In this document: positions 1-11,654 of the stretch, piece by piece
Layout: the number at the start of each line of letters is the position of its first letter
Position numbering within the stretch: the stretch's first letter is position 1
Origin: Culex pipiens pallens
Lineage: Eukaryota; Arthropoda; Insecta; Diptera; Culicidae
Reading direction: 5' to 3'
Assembly (NCBI RefSeq): GCF_016801865.2
Contig: NC_068939.1
Span: forward strand, 131,101,116-131,165,115
DNA length: 64,000 bases
Translations under genes and position numbers: made by a program
The notes under the pieces: generated by a model
What the model was told of the DNA's origin: nothing
Seen by the model: only the letters and a program-made list of their open reading frames with translations
Database searches by the model: none

Positions 1-370
1 CCATGCGATGCAATATAATATTCAAGCCAGGGCCATGGAACATGCAACTCCCAGATCCATCGTCGGTCCCTTGTGGGGAATCGAATTGCCATGTTCTGTG
101 GGGGGATAGTGTGGCCATGCAAGAGAGAAAAAAAATGAAATCATCCTTTCTACCTTCCGCCATATAACTACTTATAATCAACCTACTGGCAGTGCCAGCT
201 TCCTGGGAAAGGGAGCGGGCAGAAGGGAGTGTGGAGAGGTGCTGAACGGACACAGATGGAAAAGTGTCCTTTCGTGTCGACAAAAAAAGGACTCTCCAAC
301 TGTTCTCTGGGCGGACTTTTTGGCCAGGTTGGTCAGTGGCGTACTTTTTTCTTAACTTATTTTTAAACAT
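1..370. other. Unique-looking non-coding sequence
   Basis: This is mixed-composition sequence, less AT-rich than what follows, with no tandem structure and no open frame of note. It is not seen elsewhere in the window. It could be intron or intergenic DNA. Nothing further can be assigned. Confidence 0.5.
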
Positions 371-892
371 CACTTTATGAAAAATCAATTATTTTATCCG
401 AAATATTCGTTTTCCACTCTCAGAATTTGAAATGTTTAACTTTTTTTAATCAAACACCATGGCTCAGCCTTAAATCTTTAAAAAAAACTCGATAAATACA
501 TCATTTACATTTTTACTTTTAAAAAGCATTGAGAAAAAAATTATAAAATAATTCCAGGTAAAGATTTTTGAGTTATTTAATTTGACATTGGTAATGCCTT
601 CCTTACTCAGTTCTTAGGTTAGGTTGTACCAAAATGAAGTGAATTTCAGCCTTAAAATTGAACAAAGCGGGACATAGAAGACAAAATTTACTAATTTATT
701 AAAGTATTTTAATACTTTATTTCAAATAATAAAATTATACATTGACTAAATGAGGTAGCAGCTCGAAAACAATGTGTCAAAATACCTTTCAGTTAATGTT
801 TTTCAACGATTTTTATAGATTTCGAACAGTTTTATTGACAAAACATAGATATTAAAAATAAGCCATTTTACATCACTAAAGAGCTATTACAC
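371..892. other. AT-rich spacer, no feature seen
   Basis: This is strongly AT-rich sequence with frequent homopolymer A and T runs and stops in all frames. I see no repeat unit, tRNA-like motif or inverted repeat. Confidence 0.5.
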
Positions 893-1073
893 TACGGCAA
901 ACAAACAAACCAAATCGCACTTTTTGACAGTTTGCCAGTTTGCCTGCTTTGTTTGTTTGCCTGGATTTTTTTTTTTGCAAGAACGTCATTCCTGGATTCA
1001 TTTTGCCTTGTTTGCGAGTTTGGTAAACTGTCAAACACGGAAAAGTGCGAGTTTGTTTTTTTTTTGTTTGTAA
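893..1073. mobile_element. Short palindromic MITE-like element
   Basis: An imperfect inverted repeat. The left arm, from about 898, carries CGCACTTTTTGACAGTTTG. The right arm, ending near 1060, reads the same when complemented (CGCACTTTTCC, then TGACAGTTTACC). A T-rich loop separates the arms. The overlapping open frames on both strands here are products of the palindrome, not genes. The size and fold-back shape suggest a miniature inverted-repeat transposable element. No target-site duplication is evident, so the exact ends are uncertain. Confidence 0.6.
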
Positions 1074-1621
1074 TTGCTCCTTTAGTTTCTCCATGCAATT
1101 CGCCATACAAGTTTGGGGGCTGCCCGTAAGCATGTGCTGTGCAGATATTCGAAAATCTGTATATTGAGGAAGGATTATGTGAGCAATTTCATGTCTTCAG
1201 GAAAATTGTAGTTTATGATTAGGACTGTATGGAATAACGAACGCGGAAAAAAATAGCATTTTTTCACTAACTTTTTATCACACTGACTGAAATGTTGGCA
1301 AGATATAGATATTTGCATTCTTAAATGTAGGGTAAGACTTTTAGTTTTTTTTTTGCCACTTTACGGATTTTTGGAAAGTATTGAAATCAAAAAGCATAGC
1401 GTAAATTTTTGATAAAATGCTCCGTTTGCGAAATGAAGGCATTTTTAGGTAATAATTAAGGAAAAAAATGTTTTTTTAAATTGTGTTGTTCTTGAAAATA
1501 CAATCAGTCCAGACTCGATTGTCCAAAGCCTCGATCAGAAGGTTTTTACGGGACTTAAAATGTATGTTCGCTAATCATTTTAATCAAAAAATAGATTTAA
1601 CTCCATAATAGTAGTTTATGT
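1074..1621. other. AT-rich spacer with a transposon-end remnant
   Basis: This is mostly low-complexity AT-rich DNA. At 1505-1520 it contains CAGTCCAGACTCGATT, identical over 16 bases to a site at 62888-62903, where a DNA-transposon end is more complete. The left site is therefore probably a decayed terminal fragment of the same family. Confidence 0.45.
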
Positions 1622-1734
1622 AACAAGTTGCAAAAAGAGGATTTTTTCAGCACGAGTCGTACATTTATCCAACGAGGTTCACCGAGTTGGATAAATACGA
1701 AGAGTGCTGAAAAAATCAAGTTTTGCAACGAGTT
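1622..1734. repeat. Imperfect palindrome of about 110 bp
   Basis: The left arm runs from GTTGCAAAA through TTTTTTCAGCAC to ATTTATCCAACGAG. The right arm mirrors it: CGAGTTGGATAAATAC, GTGCTGAAAAAATC, TTTTGCAACGAGTT. The loop is only a few bases. This is a hairpin-forming, MITE-like sequence with no coding content. Confidence 0.65.
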
Positions 1735-1849
1735 CCATACAACATTTTTTGCAATTCCAAAAAAACACACACTGAGTGATATTTTATGTCATATTTTCAT
1801 GTATTTTGTCAATAAATCGTTTAAATCAAAAAAATGTTGAAAAGTGTTA

Positions 1850-1945
1850 CTTTTCGAAACAAGTGCTGAAAAGTTCAACTTTTCAGTACCCATTTGAGTG
1901 CTGAAAAGTAGAACTTTTCAGCATTTATTTTGAAAAGTGTTGCTA
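1850..1945. repeat. Cluster of short hairpins (GTGCTGAAAAGT)
   Basis: GTGCTGAAAAGTTCAACTTT is itself nearly palindromic and is followed about 40 bases on by GTGCTGAAAAGTAGAACTTT, also palindromic. The words CTGAAAAG and CTTTTCAG alternate through the stretch. It shares the GTGCTGAAAA word with the palindrome ending at 1734, so the two probably come from one decayed element. Confidence 0.55.
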
Positions 1946-3344
1946 TACGATTCTGTTATTTTTGGTACAGAAAAGTAGGCTATTTTGTCGTTCAAGAATG
2001 ACACGAAAAGTAAATAGTTTCACGATGGAATTGCAAAAAGGTGCATTTTATCGAACATTTATCAACAATATTTTAAATTCCAAATTGAATTGTACATCCC
2101 CCGTTGATTATCGATTTTTTTTTCGTATCATTATTTTCCAAAAATTCTTTGCTTTGCTAAAAACTTAGCGTTCTATACACCCTTCAGCTCAAAAGATGGC
2201 AATTTTTGTCCCCTAAAACATACCAAAATAGAAAAAAAAATCAAGGGAATACGGCTGTTGCAAATATTTTTAAAGTTAATGTCCATAAGCCCGATAATCA
2301 CGAAGCAGAATAAGTAATATTAATTTTTCTTAAACTTCAATTTTTATGGAAAATGAAAAAAAAATGCATATTTCTTCGTCATAGCAAGCAAGCAACTCAT
2401 CACTGTTGATACTTCGAAAATGATGATTTAATAGCGGAAAATGGCAAAAGTGATGAGATTGGGTCGAACGGCTTAGTGTGATTAAAATGGGTATATTTCC
2501 CCTATGCAATTTAAAACACTTTTTTAATAATCGGCATAAAATATCATTTTGTATATATTTGCCCCCCATTTCGACTTTGATCAGAGTTGAGGGACAAAAA
2601 CTGTTAAGATTTTACTAAATGAATTTTGACCAGCTTGTGCCATGAATCAAAAAATGGTACTTTTTGTCATATTAATTAAATGGTTATTGTGCACAGTATC
2701 TTTTGTGTGTGAATAGTTCAATTAAAAAAAAATTATGATGATTTTTCAAGACTGTAAGTATTTTTTTAATTTCTTAGCAATTCCTACTAATTTGTCGAAG
2801 GCACCAAACCGATCGAAAATCCATTCTAAAGATTTTCGATACGTTTACCCAAATTTGTTTGGAGATTATCATGGACGAACCAATGACGGAAATAGATTTT
2901 TTATATAGAAAATTGACACACCATGTTTCATTCAAATAAAAAAAAATCAAAAATACAAAAATTGAATTATTTCTACCTTTTGTTTTTTATATTGATGTGT
3001 TCTTTTCTGCTACATAACAAATATTAAAGTAAAACTATTTGCCCAAGAGTTATTAAAATTTGAAGTTTTCTGATCTTTAACAAACATATTTTCTGGGTTG
3101 GGCAAACATGGGCACCACGTTTTTGAGGCCGAAAATTGATGTTTTTCTTAAAAAAAATTAAAACGGCTCAAATTCAAAAACTTGTCAGTAACGGTGCAAA
3201 TTCTCAAAAGATCTTTTCGATTGCAAATACAATTTTACATTTTAAATAATTTTATCCTTTCTTGTCGCAATGTCGATTTTGATTTCAATTTTTTTTTAAT
3301 AAATTCGTAATTCGGTCAAACTGAGCCATACATGATGGAAAATT
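1946..3344. other. AT-rich spacer with one dispersed repeat module
   Basis: This is AT-rich sequence with no gene. At 2785-2820 it carries a diverged copy of a module found at least eight times in the window (reference form ACAACTTTGCCGAAGACACC followed by AAATTGATCAGAAAAT). The rest shows no periodicity or inverted repeat that I can support. Confidence 0.45.
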
Positions 3345-3900
3345 TAGTTCCCTGAGCAACTCTCTATGAAATCGGCCGATTTCGACCATTTTTATTTTAT
3401 GTATTTTTTTATTTGACTCAAACTTTGTGGGGGCATTCCCTATGACCAAAGAAGCTATTTTGTGTCATTGGTTCACCCATACAAGTCACCATACAATTTT
3501 GGCTGCTGAGCAATTCTCTACCAAAACCGGATATTGATTTTATTTGTATTTTTTGATTTGGCTCAAACTTTGTGGGGGCCTTCCCTATACCCAAATATGC
3601 TATTTTGTGTCACTGGTTCACCCATACAAGTCTCCATACAATTTTGGCAGCTGTCCATACAAAAATGGTATGTACATATTCAAACAACAGTAACTTTTGA
3701 GTGAATTTTCTGATCAATTTGGTGTCTTTTGCAAAGTTGTAGGTATTGTTGAGGACTATTGAAAAAAATAAGTACACGGCAAAAAAAGCAGATTTTTTAA
3801 TCAACTTTTTTTTCTACAAAAACTCAATTTCCCAAAATACGTATTTTTTTATTTTCGAGATTTTTTGACATGTTGTAGGGGACAAAAACCAGCAACTTTT
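3345..3900 (-). repeat. Family X transposon, first fragment of a split copy
   Basis: This matches, in reverse orientation, the more complete family X element at 47106-48268. It has the terminal word GAGCAACTCTCTATGAAATC near 3354, the CCATACAATTTTGG module (near 3490 and again near 3640) and the AAATTGATCAG module near 3710-3745. The terminal segment appears duplicated at about 3505-3560. The copy stops at 3900, where another transposon begins, and resumes after 4927. No coding capacity is visible. An open frame on the minus strand (3610-3804) follows the conserved modules and is discussed in the findings. Confidence 0.65.
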
Positions 3901-4927
3901 TGCCTTCCTCACCTTACTGAGGAAAGGCTATAAAATCACTCGAAAAATGAACTAATTTATTTGACCTCGTAGATCCACCCTCACGTATACCTATCGACTC
4001 AGAATCATGTTCTGAGCACATGTCTGTGTGGATGTGTGTAGGTGGGTGGACAAAAAAATTGTCACTCGATTATCTCCGGACTGGATGAACGGATTTTGAC
4101 CGTATTAGTCTCATTCGATCCGTCTTCGGGTCCCATAGGTCTCTATTTAAAAGAAGCAAGTTTAGTTAAGTACTTCAAAAGTTATGCTAAAAAACGATTT
4201 TAACAAAAGTCCGGAAGATTGTAAAAAGGGTGGTTTTTGTAAGAAAACCTGGCATGTTATACATTTTTAGAAAGGTATTTAAAAGACCTTTCCAATGAGT
4301 TCCAAGTTATAAGCACTTCAGTGTTATTTATACACTTTTTGAAGGCCGGATCTCTTAAATTTCCTCAAAGATGCGGACCTATACCATAACATATAACTGT
4401 TAAAAATAATTTGTAATTGAACTCGAAAGGGCCTCTCATTGTGAAGCCCTTTTTCCTTAAACTGACCTGAACCAGCCTCCGGCTGTTAGCTCATTAATAA
4501 AGATAAATAATAAATAATAATAATAAGGCCGGATCTCAGATATTTCAATAAAAATGATATCCAGGTCCATCATGCGACCTATCGTTAGTTAGATAATCGA
4601 AAGACCTTTTAAATGATGATGATCTGACAACCCTATCAAAAGTTATTAGCACTTAAGTTTTATTTATACAGTTTTTGGAGGCCGGATTTCAGATATTGTG
4701 ATAGAAATATTGTCTGAATCTTTCTCCGAACTATCGTTGAATAGGTTGTTTATCAGACCTAGCCGATGAGTCAGAAATATTGAAGGTCTGCGAACCCTAT
4801 CAAAATATATGAGTAATAAAGTTGATTTATTAAACATGTTGAGCGGGAATGTTGCTATTTTTACTGAATGTATTGACTTTATGAATGTGAGGAAGGCACC
4901 AAACACCTAAAGGTGGATTAAGAAACG
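3901..4927 (+). mobile_element. Non-autonomous DNA element, TGCCTTCCTCAC family, copy 1
   Basis: The left end TGCCTTCCTCACC folds back on TGAGGAAAGG within 26 bases. The right end carries GTGAGGAAGGCA, the exact complement of the first 12 bases, followed by CACCTAAAGGTGGATTAAG, which is also palindromic. The interior holds a small hairpin (CTCAGAATC...TTCTGAGC), a TG-rich tract and degenerate copies of a repeat built around CCGGATCTC, CATCATGCGACC and AAAGACCTTTC. There are no open frames of size, so any transposase must act in trans. It sits inside a family X copy, and both ends abut T-runs, consistent with a T-rich target. Copies 2 and 3 are at 13901 and 50121. The superfamily is unresolved. 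Confidence 0.75.
4355..4524 (+). mobile_element. Short retroposon with 13-bp target-site duplication
   Basis: This is a 170-bp insert inside copy 1 of the TGCCTTCCTCAC family. The sequence AAGGCCGGATCTC occurs at 4342-4354 and again at 4525-4537, as expected for target-primed reverse transcription. The insert ends in an (AATAATA)-type tail after AGCCTCCGGCTGTTAGC. No tRNA-like A or B box is recognisable, so it is more likely a 5'-truncated LINE end or a tailless-head SINE. It must be younger than its host element. Confidence 0.7.
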
Positions 4928-5520
4928 TTTTTTTTTTTTAAATTGCCACCGAGTTATAACGTATTTTTTCAATGTGAAATTGAATTTCCAATCGAAATGT
5001 ACTTTACAGATTTTTTGATAAAGGGCTCTGTTTTCAAGATATAGCCACCGAAAGTTTGATTTTAGCGAAATATTTGCAGTTTTTCGATTATTAAAAATAG
5101 GGAAGGCCCCCACAAAGTTTGTGTCAGTCACAAATGCCATTTCCGAATATTTCATGTTTTATCATTGAAAATCGGACCATTAATTGCGGAGATATTGGCA
5201 TTAGAAAATGGTGGGCATTTTTGGGAATTGAGTTTTTGTGAAAAAAGTTGATTAACAAATCTGCTATTTTTTCCATGAACCTATTTTTTCTCAATAGTAC
5301 TCAACAGTACCTACAACTTTGCCGAAGACACCAAATTGATCAGAAAATCCACTGAAAAGTTACAGCTGTTTGAATATTTACGTACCATTTTTTTGTAGAC
5401 AGCAGCCAAAATTGTATGGAGACTTGTATGCGTGAACCAATGGCACAAAATAGCTTCTTTGGTTACAAAGAAGGTACCCACAAAGCTTCAGGCAGATAAA
5501 AAAATGCCAAAAATAACCAA
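4928..5520 (-). repeat. Family X transposon, second fragment of the split copy
   Basis: This continues family X after the insertion at 3901-4927. The sequence near 4940 (GCCACCGAGTTATAACG) aligns with 47830 (the same word with changes). 4960-5100 is the reverse complement of 47640-47760. The module ACAACTTTGCCGAAGACACC lies at 5322, followed by the CAGCCAAAATTGTATGGAG module near 5405. The far end decays near 5520 without a clear terminal repeat. Confidence 0.6.
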
Positions 5521-5905
5521 ATGCTGAAATCGCACGAAATTGCTTTGATTTTATAGCATTAGATATTTCAAATTTTTTTTAACTATAATTTCGGGAACCG
5601 TTAAACATTCTTCATTCTTACCTGATATCATTTTTTGTTTTTATTAACATGAAACAAGGATTCAATATTTGTTGGTTTGTTTGGAAAGTCTTCCGATAAA
5701 CTATCCAACGATAAGTCGTGTGACAATCCGACCAAAGTTTTCAAACAGGTAAGGCTTCAAAAAAGTACATAAATATCACTTAAGTGGACATAACTTGAGA
5801 CAGGGTTGCTAGATCATTAACGTTTTGGACTCGTTGGAGAGTTCTTTTGCTAAGTTCATTTTTAGAGCAGGATTATAGCCTTACCTCAGTGAGGAATGCA
5901 ATGGA
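5521..5905 (-). mobile_element. Truncated TGCCTTCCTCAC-family fragment, reverse orientation
   Basis: Read on the minus strand from about 5905, the sequence gives a left end like that of copy 3 (CCTCACTGAGGTAAGGC, then TATAATCCTGCTC). It continues through a single internal unit (GCAACCCTGTCTC, CACTTAAGTGATATTTATG) and is lost near 5680. The stretch 5521-5680 is plain AT-rich DNA. This is a one-ended, broken copy. Confidence 0.65.
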
Positions 5906-7862
5906 TACGAAACCAGAATAGTGAAAAATCTAAATAATCAGTCACAAGTGTTACGATTTCAACATAATTTCAATTTCGCCACCACTGCCCCGTTCTGTTC
6001 CCACAACCATTGGCCATGTTCGCCGAAAGTTAGTCTATAGGTGGCCCTGTCCGCTCTTCCGGGGGAGTCCAGATTCTCGGATTAACTAAGACCTGTCTCA
6101 TTCGGCCCACGGCCGGTGGCACATGCCGCTCAATGCTTCTTCACCTGGACGAGCCATAATTTCATTGAACTGGAAGACGACCCACTCTCTCGCTACTCTA
6201 ATGGCCGCAAAGAGGTGACCGAGATGATAATGGTTATTGCCCATCGAGCCAGATCGTCGGTGGGTCCTGTCTGGCCACAGAGCAGACTTCGGGGGGAGGG
6301 TGAGTTTGAAAACTTTTTCTTTCCAGCAAGCCACCCACCCACAATTGCACACGTAGTTGACCCCTTTTCAACGTGGACAAAGTTTTCTTTTTCGAGCGCG
6401 CCCGGTGCGCTGTTATTTTGACGACACCCAGAGAGTGGACCCCTCAGTGGTCCTTAGTGCTCTGTGAAAGGGGCCGGTGGTGGTGGGTTAAAAAGTTGTG
6501 GATTTTATATAGTGGTAGGAAAAAAGTTTTCTGGAGAGCAGATCCAAAGCACCCGACGAACAATGGTCAATTTTCGGAAAACTTTACGACCGACGACGAT
6601 GACACTGTGGAGAGCTGTTAACCAGAAGCCCCGCCGATTTGAGCTTTGACGAGGGGTTTGGCGTTTGACCGAGTCGTAAAATTGCAAAAAGGAATAGTTT
6701 CGGATCTTGATTGCTTATTTGCTGCTGGATCAACACATTTTTTTTGGTTTCTTTTTCGGAAGATTCTTGTAAAAGTATGTGGTACTAATAATTTCTTTCT
6801 CTCTTTTTTTCCAGGTCAGTACAATTCAACCTACTCAATTTGGAATCCAAAAAGCCGAGGTATTTTAAAAAACATTTTCAACAACAAGTCCTTCCTCTTT
6901 GAATATGCAGCTCTGAGACAAACAAAACAATTCGAGCTCAACTCGAGCCAAAACTGCACAAAAATTTGAAGCTGAAAATTTCTGCTCCCAAACCGAATGA
7001 AAAGCCAAAATTGTTTCCGCTTTCCTGAAGTGGAAATATGCAGCAGCAGCAGCCCCCAGGAGGAAAATCCTTACGATCCGTTGGAGAAAAATCTCTTGTC
7101 TCTTGGCTGTGCATAAAAAGAAAGCGAGATTGTTTGAAGGGAGCAAAAAACTAAGAATTTCGGCGAGATTTGGAATGCGGAAGGGTTCGTTGCCGGGACC
7201 AGATTGAATGATTGCACTAGCATATCAAATTTCCGCAATCTCGATTTGGAGGAGAAAAAAAGGGAAAAAGAATGATGGGATAATCCATCTAGCTGGTAGG
7301 ATAGTGGCTTTCTTGATACTGGCTGAAATCTCTTAAAATTTATGTAAAGCAGCAAATTCAACATCTTTCCCAAAAACAAGCGAATAACAATCAAATATCT
7401 TTGCTGCAAAATCTCGCAAAAGAATTGAAAATTGTGTGCACTTACTCTTGAATCCGACGAATAAAGAATGAAGCAAAGCTCCAGCAGCAACACAAAAAAA
7501 AAGCTCTCCGATATATCTCTATTTGAAGGTGATCCGTTTTTCTTTCTGTTGAAAAGAATCCGCTTTCCAGCTGCCTTTGCCTTGCCGCCCAAAGAATAGA
7601 TAAATTCAAATCCATTCGACAAATTGAACTCATATTACGACAAACGAATTTGCCCGGGCGCATTCTCGATGATGTTGATTTAACAGATTCAGAAGCTGGT
7701 GCTTGGATTCGATGCTGCTGCTGCTGCTGGTTCTTGACTCAATGTCCAATGAGATGCTGGGTTTGTTCTGCAAGCTTCAAGCTGGAAATCCTGCTGGTTT
7801 GCTGACGGAATTCTTGATTTTGAAGGATGAGAGTCGGTGGGGTTGAGCTATTGAGCTTTAAA
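5906..7862. other. Unique-looking island, no gene identified
   Basis: This stretch is richer in GC than its surroundings and free of the window's repeat families, so it is probably older single-copy sequence. It includes short CAG/CTG runs near 7040 and 7710. Open frames of 60-183 codons occur on both strands (longest on the minus strand, 7071-7622), but they overlap each other, have low-complexity translations and match no protein family that I recognise. It may be intron or regulatory DNA. Confidence 0.45.
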
Positions 7863-8832
7863 AAGAAAAAACAAAAAACAAAAAACAAAAAACAAAAAAC
7901 AAAAAACAAAAAACAAAAAACAAAAAACAAAAAACAAAAAACAAAAAACAAAAAACAAAAAACAAAAAACAAAACACAAAAAACAAAAAACAAAAAACAA
8001 AAAACAAAAAACAAAAAACAAAAAACAAAAAACAAAAAACAAAAAACAAAAAACAAAAAACAAAAAACAAAAAACAAAAAACAAAAAACAAAAAACAAAA
8101 AACAAAAAACAAAAAACAAAAAACAAAAAACAAAAAACAAAAAACAAAAAACAAAAAACAAAAAACAAAAAACAAAAAACAAAAAACAAAAAACAAAAAA
8201 CAAAAAACAAAAAACAAAAAACAAAAAACAAAAAACAAAAAACAAAAAACAAAAAACAAAAAACAAAAAACAAAAAACAAAAAACAAAAAACAAAAAACA
8301 AAAAACAAAAAACAAAAAACAAAAAACAAAAAACAAAAAACAAAAAAAACAAAACAAAAAACAAAAAACAAAAAACAAAAAACAAAAAACAAAAAACAAA
8401 AAACAAAAAACAAAAAACAAAAAACAAAAAACAAAAAACAAAAAACAAAAAACAAAAAACAAAAAACAAAAAACAAAAAACAAAAAACAAAAAACAAAAA
8501 ACAAAAAACAAAAAACAAAAAACAAAAAACAAAAAACAAAAAACAAAAAACAAAAAACAAAAAACAAAAAACAAAAAACAAAAAACAAAAAACAAAAAAC
8601 AAAAAACAAAAAACAAAAAACAAAAAACAAAAAACAAAAAACAAAAAACAAAAAACAAAAAACAAAAAACAAAAAACAAAAAACAAAAAACAAAAAACAA
8701 AAAACAAAAAACAAAAAACAAAAAACAAAAAACAAAAAACAAAAAACAAAAAACAAAAAACAAAAAACAAAAAAACAAAACAAAAAACAAAAAACAAAAA
8801 ACAAAAAACAAAAAACAAAAAACAAAAAACAA
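7863..8832. repeat. 6-bp satellite array (CAAAAA)n, first locus
   Basis: About 970 bp of near-perfect CAAAAA repeats, on the order of 160 copies, with rare variants such as AAAACACAAA near 7974 and length slips near 8343 and 8770. Long open frames on both strands (KTKNKKQ or CFLFFVF translations) are artefacts of a unit divisible by three. The same unit in the same orientation forms the array at 56821-58690. The array passes into a different unit at 8833 without spacer. Confidence 0.97.
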
Positions 8833-9132
8833 GACGAAAGACGAAAGACGAAAGACGAAAGACGAAAGACGAAAGACGAAAGACGAAAGACGAAAGACGA
8901 AAGACGAAAGACGAAAGACGAAAGACGAAAGACGAAAGACGAAAGACGAAAGACGAAAGACGAAAGACGAAGGACGGAAGACGAAAGACGAAAGACGAAA
9001 GACGAAAGACGAAAGACGAAAGACGAAAGACGAAAGACGAAAGACGAAAGACGAAAGACGAAAGACGAAAGACGAAAGACGAAAGACGAAAGACGAAAGA
9101 CGAAAGACGAAAGACGAAAGACGAAAGACGAA
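8833..9132. repeat. 7-bp satellite array (GACGAAA)n
   Basis: About 43 copies of GACGAAA directly follow the CAAAAA array, with a variant patch (GAAGGACGGAAGACG) near 8970. The change of unit is abrupt, at ...ACAAGACGAAAG. The 7-bp unit could derive from an A-rich predecessor by a short insertion that was then amplified. After 9132 the sequence decays through AAAAAACAAG into unique DNA. Confidence 0.96.
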
Positions 9133-10240
9133 AAAAACAAGTATAAAAAAAGACAAAAACACAATGTTTAAGAGTTGTTCAATCAAAATTGAATAATACA
9201 ATTTTCGGTGATTTAAGTTTTACTCATCTTGTAAGGAAATTATCGGAAACTTATAATAGTTCCTTACAGAACCACCCTAATCAATCACAAAAAAAAATCT
9301 TCAATGCAAATTCACTTCATTGCAAGCTTTGCTGGCTGGCTGCTAGCTTCCCAATAAGGTGGTTTTCGAATCACAAATCGTACCAAACGAGCAAAACGCT
9401 GCTGTCGAGATTGTCGAAACTCTTGAACTAGGTACCTCCTAACCTTCATCCCAAGGATCCTTCTGTACGCCCAATCAGTGTTGCCAGCATGCTCGTTGCT
9501 ATTCTTGGCCCGCCTGGTTGTTCTTTCTCCCAACGAGAGTACAAATTTTTCCCCGAATGCACTTTTGCCATCGGAAATTTGGTGCAAATGCTGCTACTCC
9601 TCTGCGCTGGGAATGCAAACAAGACGAAAATAAGGTCGACAATGATGATGATGAAGGCAAATGCAAATGAAGATGCACTCGTCTGCACTCTTGTGTGTTT
9701 CAGAGAGAAACGATGTTGATGGTCCATCTGTCTGTTTTTTTTTTTTTTCGGGGGTTTGATTTCTCGGCCACTCCGATGTGAAATGATCCGTTCTTAACGA
9801 GCTCGGAGTCGGACAGATATCTGCCGAAAGCCAAACACTTTGTGCTGCAAGTTTGGACCTTTGGGAATACGGCCCCCTCCCCCTCTCATCTTACAGTCGA
9901 GAGTGCCTTTAATCTTGCTTGCCAGGAGTGATCAACACCTGAATTTGGACACCTTTGAGTGCACACTTCATTGACCACATTTTGAGCTCTGGCCCAAAGT
10001 GATGGTAATTGGGTTTGGAAGTGGAAATTTCCTGAGTAGATGGCACCACTAGATATTGGTGCAGTGAGTTGGAACTCATGTTACCTTCGGGAGAAAATTC
10101 AAATCAACAAGCATTAGAATAAATCAACATTCGTAACTGGAGTGCATTTCTAGGAATTCTCGAGTAGAATAATAATCAGAAAGGGGGTTTCTGGAAAGAG
10201 ATGCAAATGTCATGTTTTGAATTCGGCTTCCACTAGACTA
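9133..10240. other. Unique-looking island, no gene identified
   Basis: Mixed-composition sequence with no repeat family. Two ATGCAAAT octamers (9661-9668 and 10201-10208) match the POU-domain binding consensus, but a pair in about 1 kb of AT-rich DNA may be chance. Open frames are under 100 codons and overlap on both strands. It could be intronic or regulatory. Confidence 0.4.
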
Positions 10241-10540
10241 CCACAGTGTACTGTGAAGGGAAATGTCAACAAAGTTTGAAATCAAATTTCATTGTATTAC
10301 TTTTGAAATATCGTTTTTCTATATCCATGGTTGGGATTCAAATTTTACTCTGGTCAAGGTCGAAAATAGGGCAAAAAGGATATGAAATTATACTGCATTA
10401 CAGTTATGCCTCTGTCACAAATTTGCAAAAAAAAAAACAATGAATTATTGAGAAAATTTTAAAATTTGAAATTTAAAATTTGTAAAAAGCTTTAAAATGC
10501 ACTTTTTGATTTGAAATGCAGAATAAATTATTCAATATAT
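10241..10540. other. AT-rich spacer, no feature seen
   Basis: This is AT-rich lead-in to the fold-back element that starts at 10541. I see no repeat or motif. Confidence 0.4.
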
Positions 10541-11604
10541 GGGTCATTCCAGGTCAACTGAGTACACTTTGGGACTCGACCTTCACCGATTTGGACCAAA
10601 CTTGGAGGGAACGTTCATCGATCGATAGTTAACAGAAATCCCAAGTTTGGTGCTGATTGGACCATCCCTCTATTTTTGGCAACGCCCTCTTTTTTGGCGA
10701 TTTTCTTAAAAACATTTATTTTTTTTAGTCATAACTTTGCAACTATTTGAGAAAACAGACTTTCTACAGGTTGCATTTTATATAAAATAGTCCACGGAAT
10801 TCGATAAAAATAAAATTGTAACCCTTAAATGCCCACTTAAATGCCCACTTATATTTATTTTAGTTTTGACTAATTTATTATATTTTTATTTCTTTTATTT
10901 TATCACCATCGTGTTCCCCGGACAATTTTGAATAATAATCAATGTAGACCTCAAACTAAAATGAACTATTGGCGAGATACAGCGATTTTACTGAACAAAG
11001 TTTGATTTTGGGCTGCACTCTGTCCTATGAAATCAAATCCGAAATAAGTTTCTCACATATAAAAACCGAACTATGCGGGATTCATCCCTTTTTGTTGAAA
11101 AGTACACCATGTACTTCCGATTGCTGCGCAAAATCAAACTTTTTTCAGTAAAATCGCTGTTTCTCGCCAAAAGTTCATTTTAGTTTGAGGTTTACATTGA
11201 TTATTATGTAAAATTGTTCGGGGAACACGATGGTGATTCAATACATCAATTAAAAATATAAAGAATTGGTCCAAACTGAATTTTAACACTTCAAACGTTA
11301 AAATATTATATAAGGGGGCATTTATGGGTAAATTTTTTATTTTTATCAAATTCCTTGGACAATTTTCTAAAAAAATGCAACCTGTAGAAAGTCTTTTGCT
11401 CAAATAGTTGCAAGGTTATGATTAAAAGAAAAAAAAAAGGTTTTTAGAAAATCGTAAAAAAGAAGGTGGTGCCAAAAATAGAGAGATGGTCCAATTAGCA
11501 CCAAACTTGGGATTTCTGTTAACTATCGATAGTTGAACGTTCCCTCCAAGTTTGGTCCAAATCGGTCGAGTCCAAAAATGTACCCGGTTGACCTGGAATG
11601 ACCC
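10541..11604. mobile_element. Fold-back element with long inverted repeats (GGGTCATTCC)
   Basis: The left end GGGTCATTCCAGGTCAAC is mirrored at the right end (GTTGACCTGGAATGACCC, ending 11604). The two halves stay complementary almost to the centre near 11020-11120. Examples are ATCACCATCGTGTTCCCCG (about 10902) against its complement near 11220, and CGATAGTTAACAGAAATCCC (about 10622) against 11512. Both sides are flanked by ATATAT, a possible palindromic target site. There is no transposase. Arms are about 500 bp each, too long for a typical MITE and consistent with a fold-back element. Confidence 0.85.
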
Positions 11605-11654
11605 ATATATGAGCTAAAAAATTCGGTCGAGTAGGTTTCCCATACTGATGGGTT

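Noticed and set aside
7071..7622. 183-codon minus-strand frame
   Set aside because: Longest non-repeat frame, but low-complexity, overlapped by another frame, and without a recognisable domain.
7739..9201. Several open frames of 359-447 codons on both strands
   Set aside because: They translate the CAAAAA and GACGAAA arrays. Open frames exist because the 6-bp unit has no stop in some phases. No gene.
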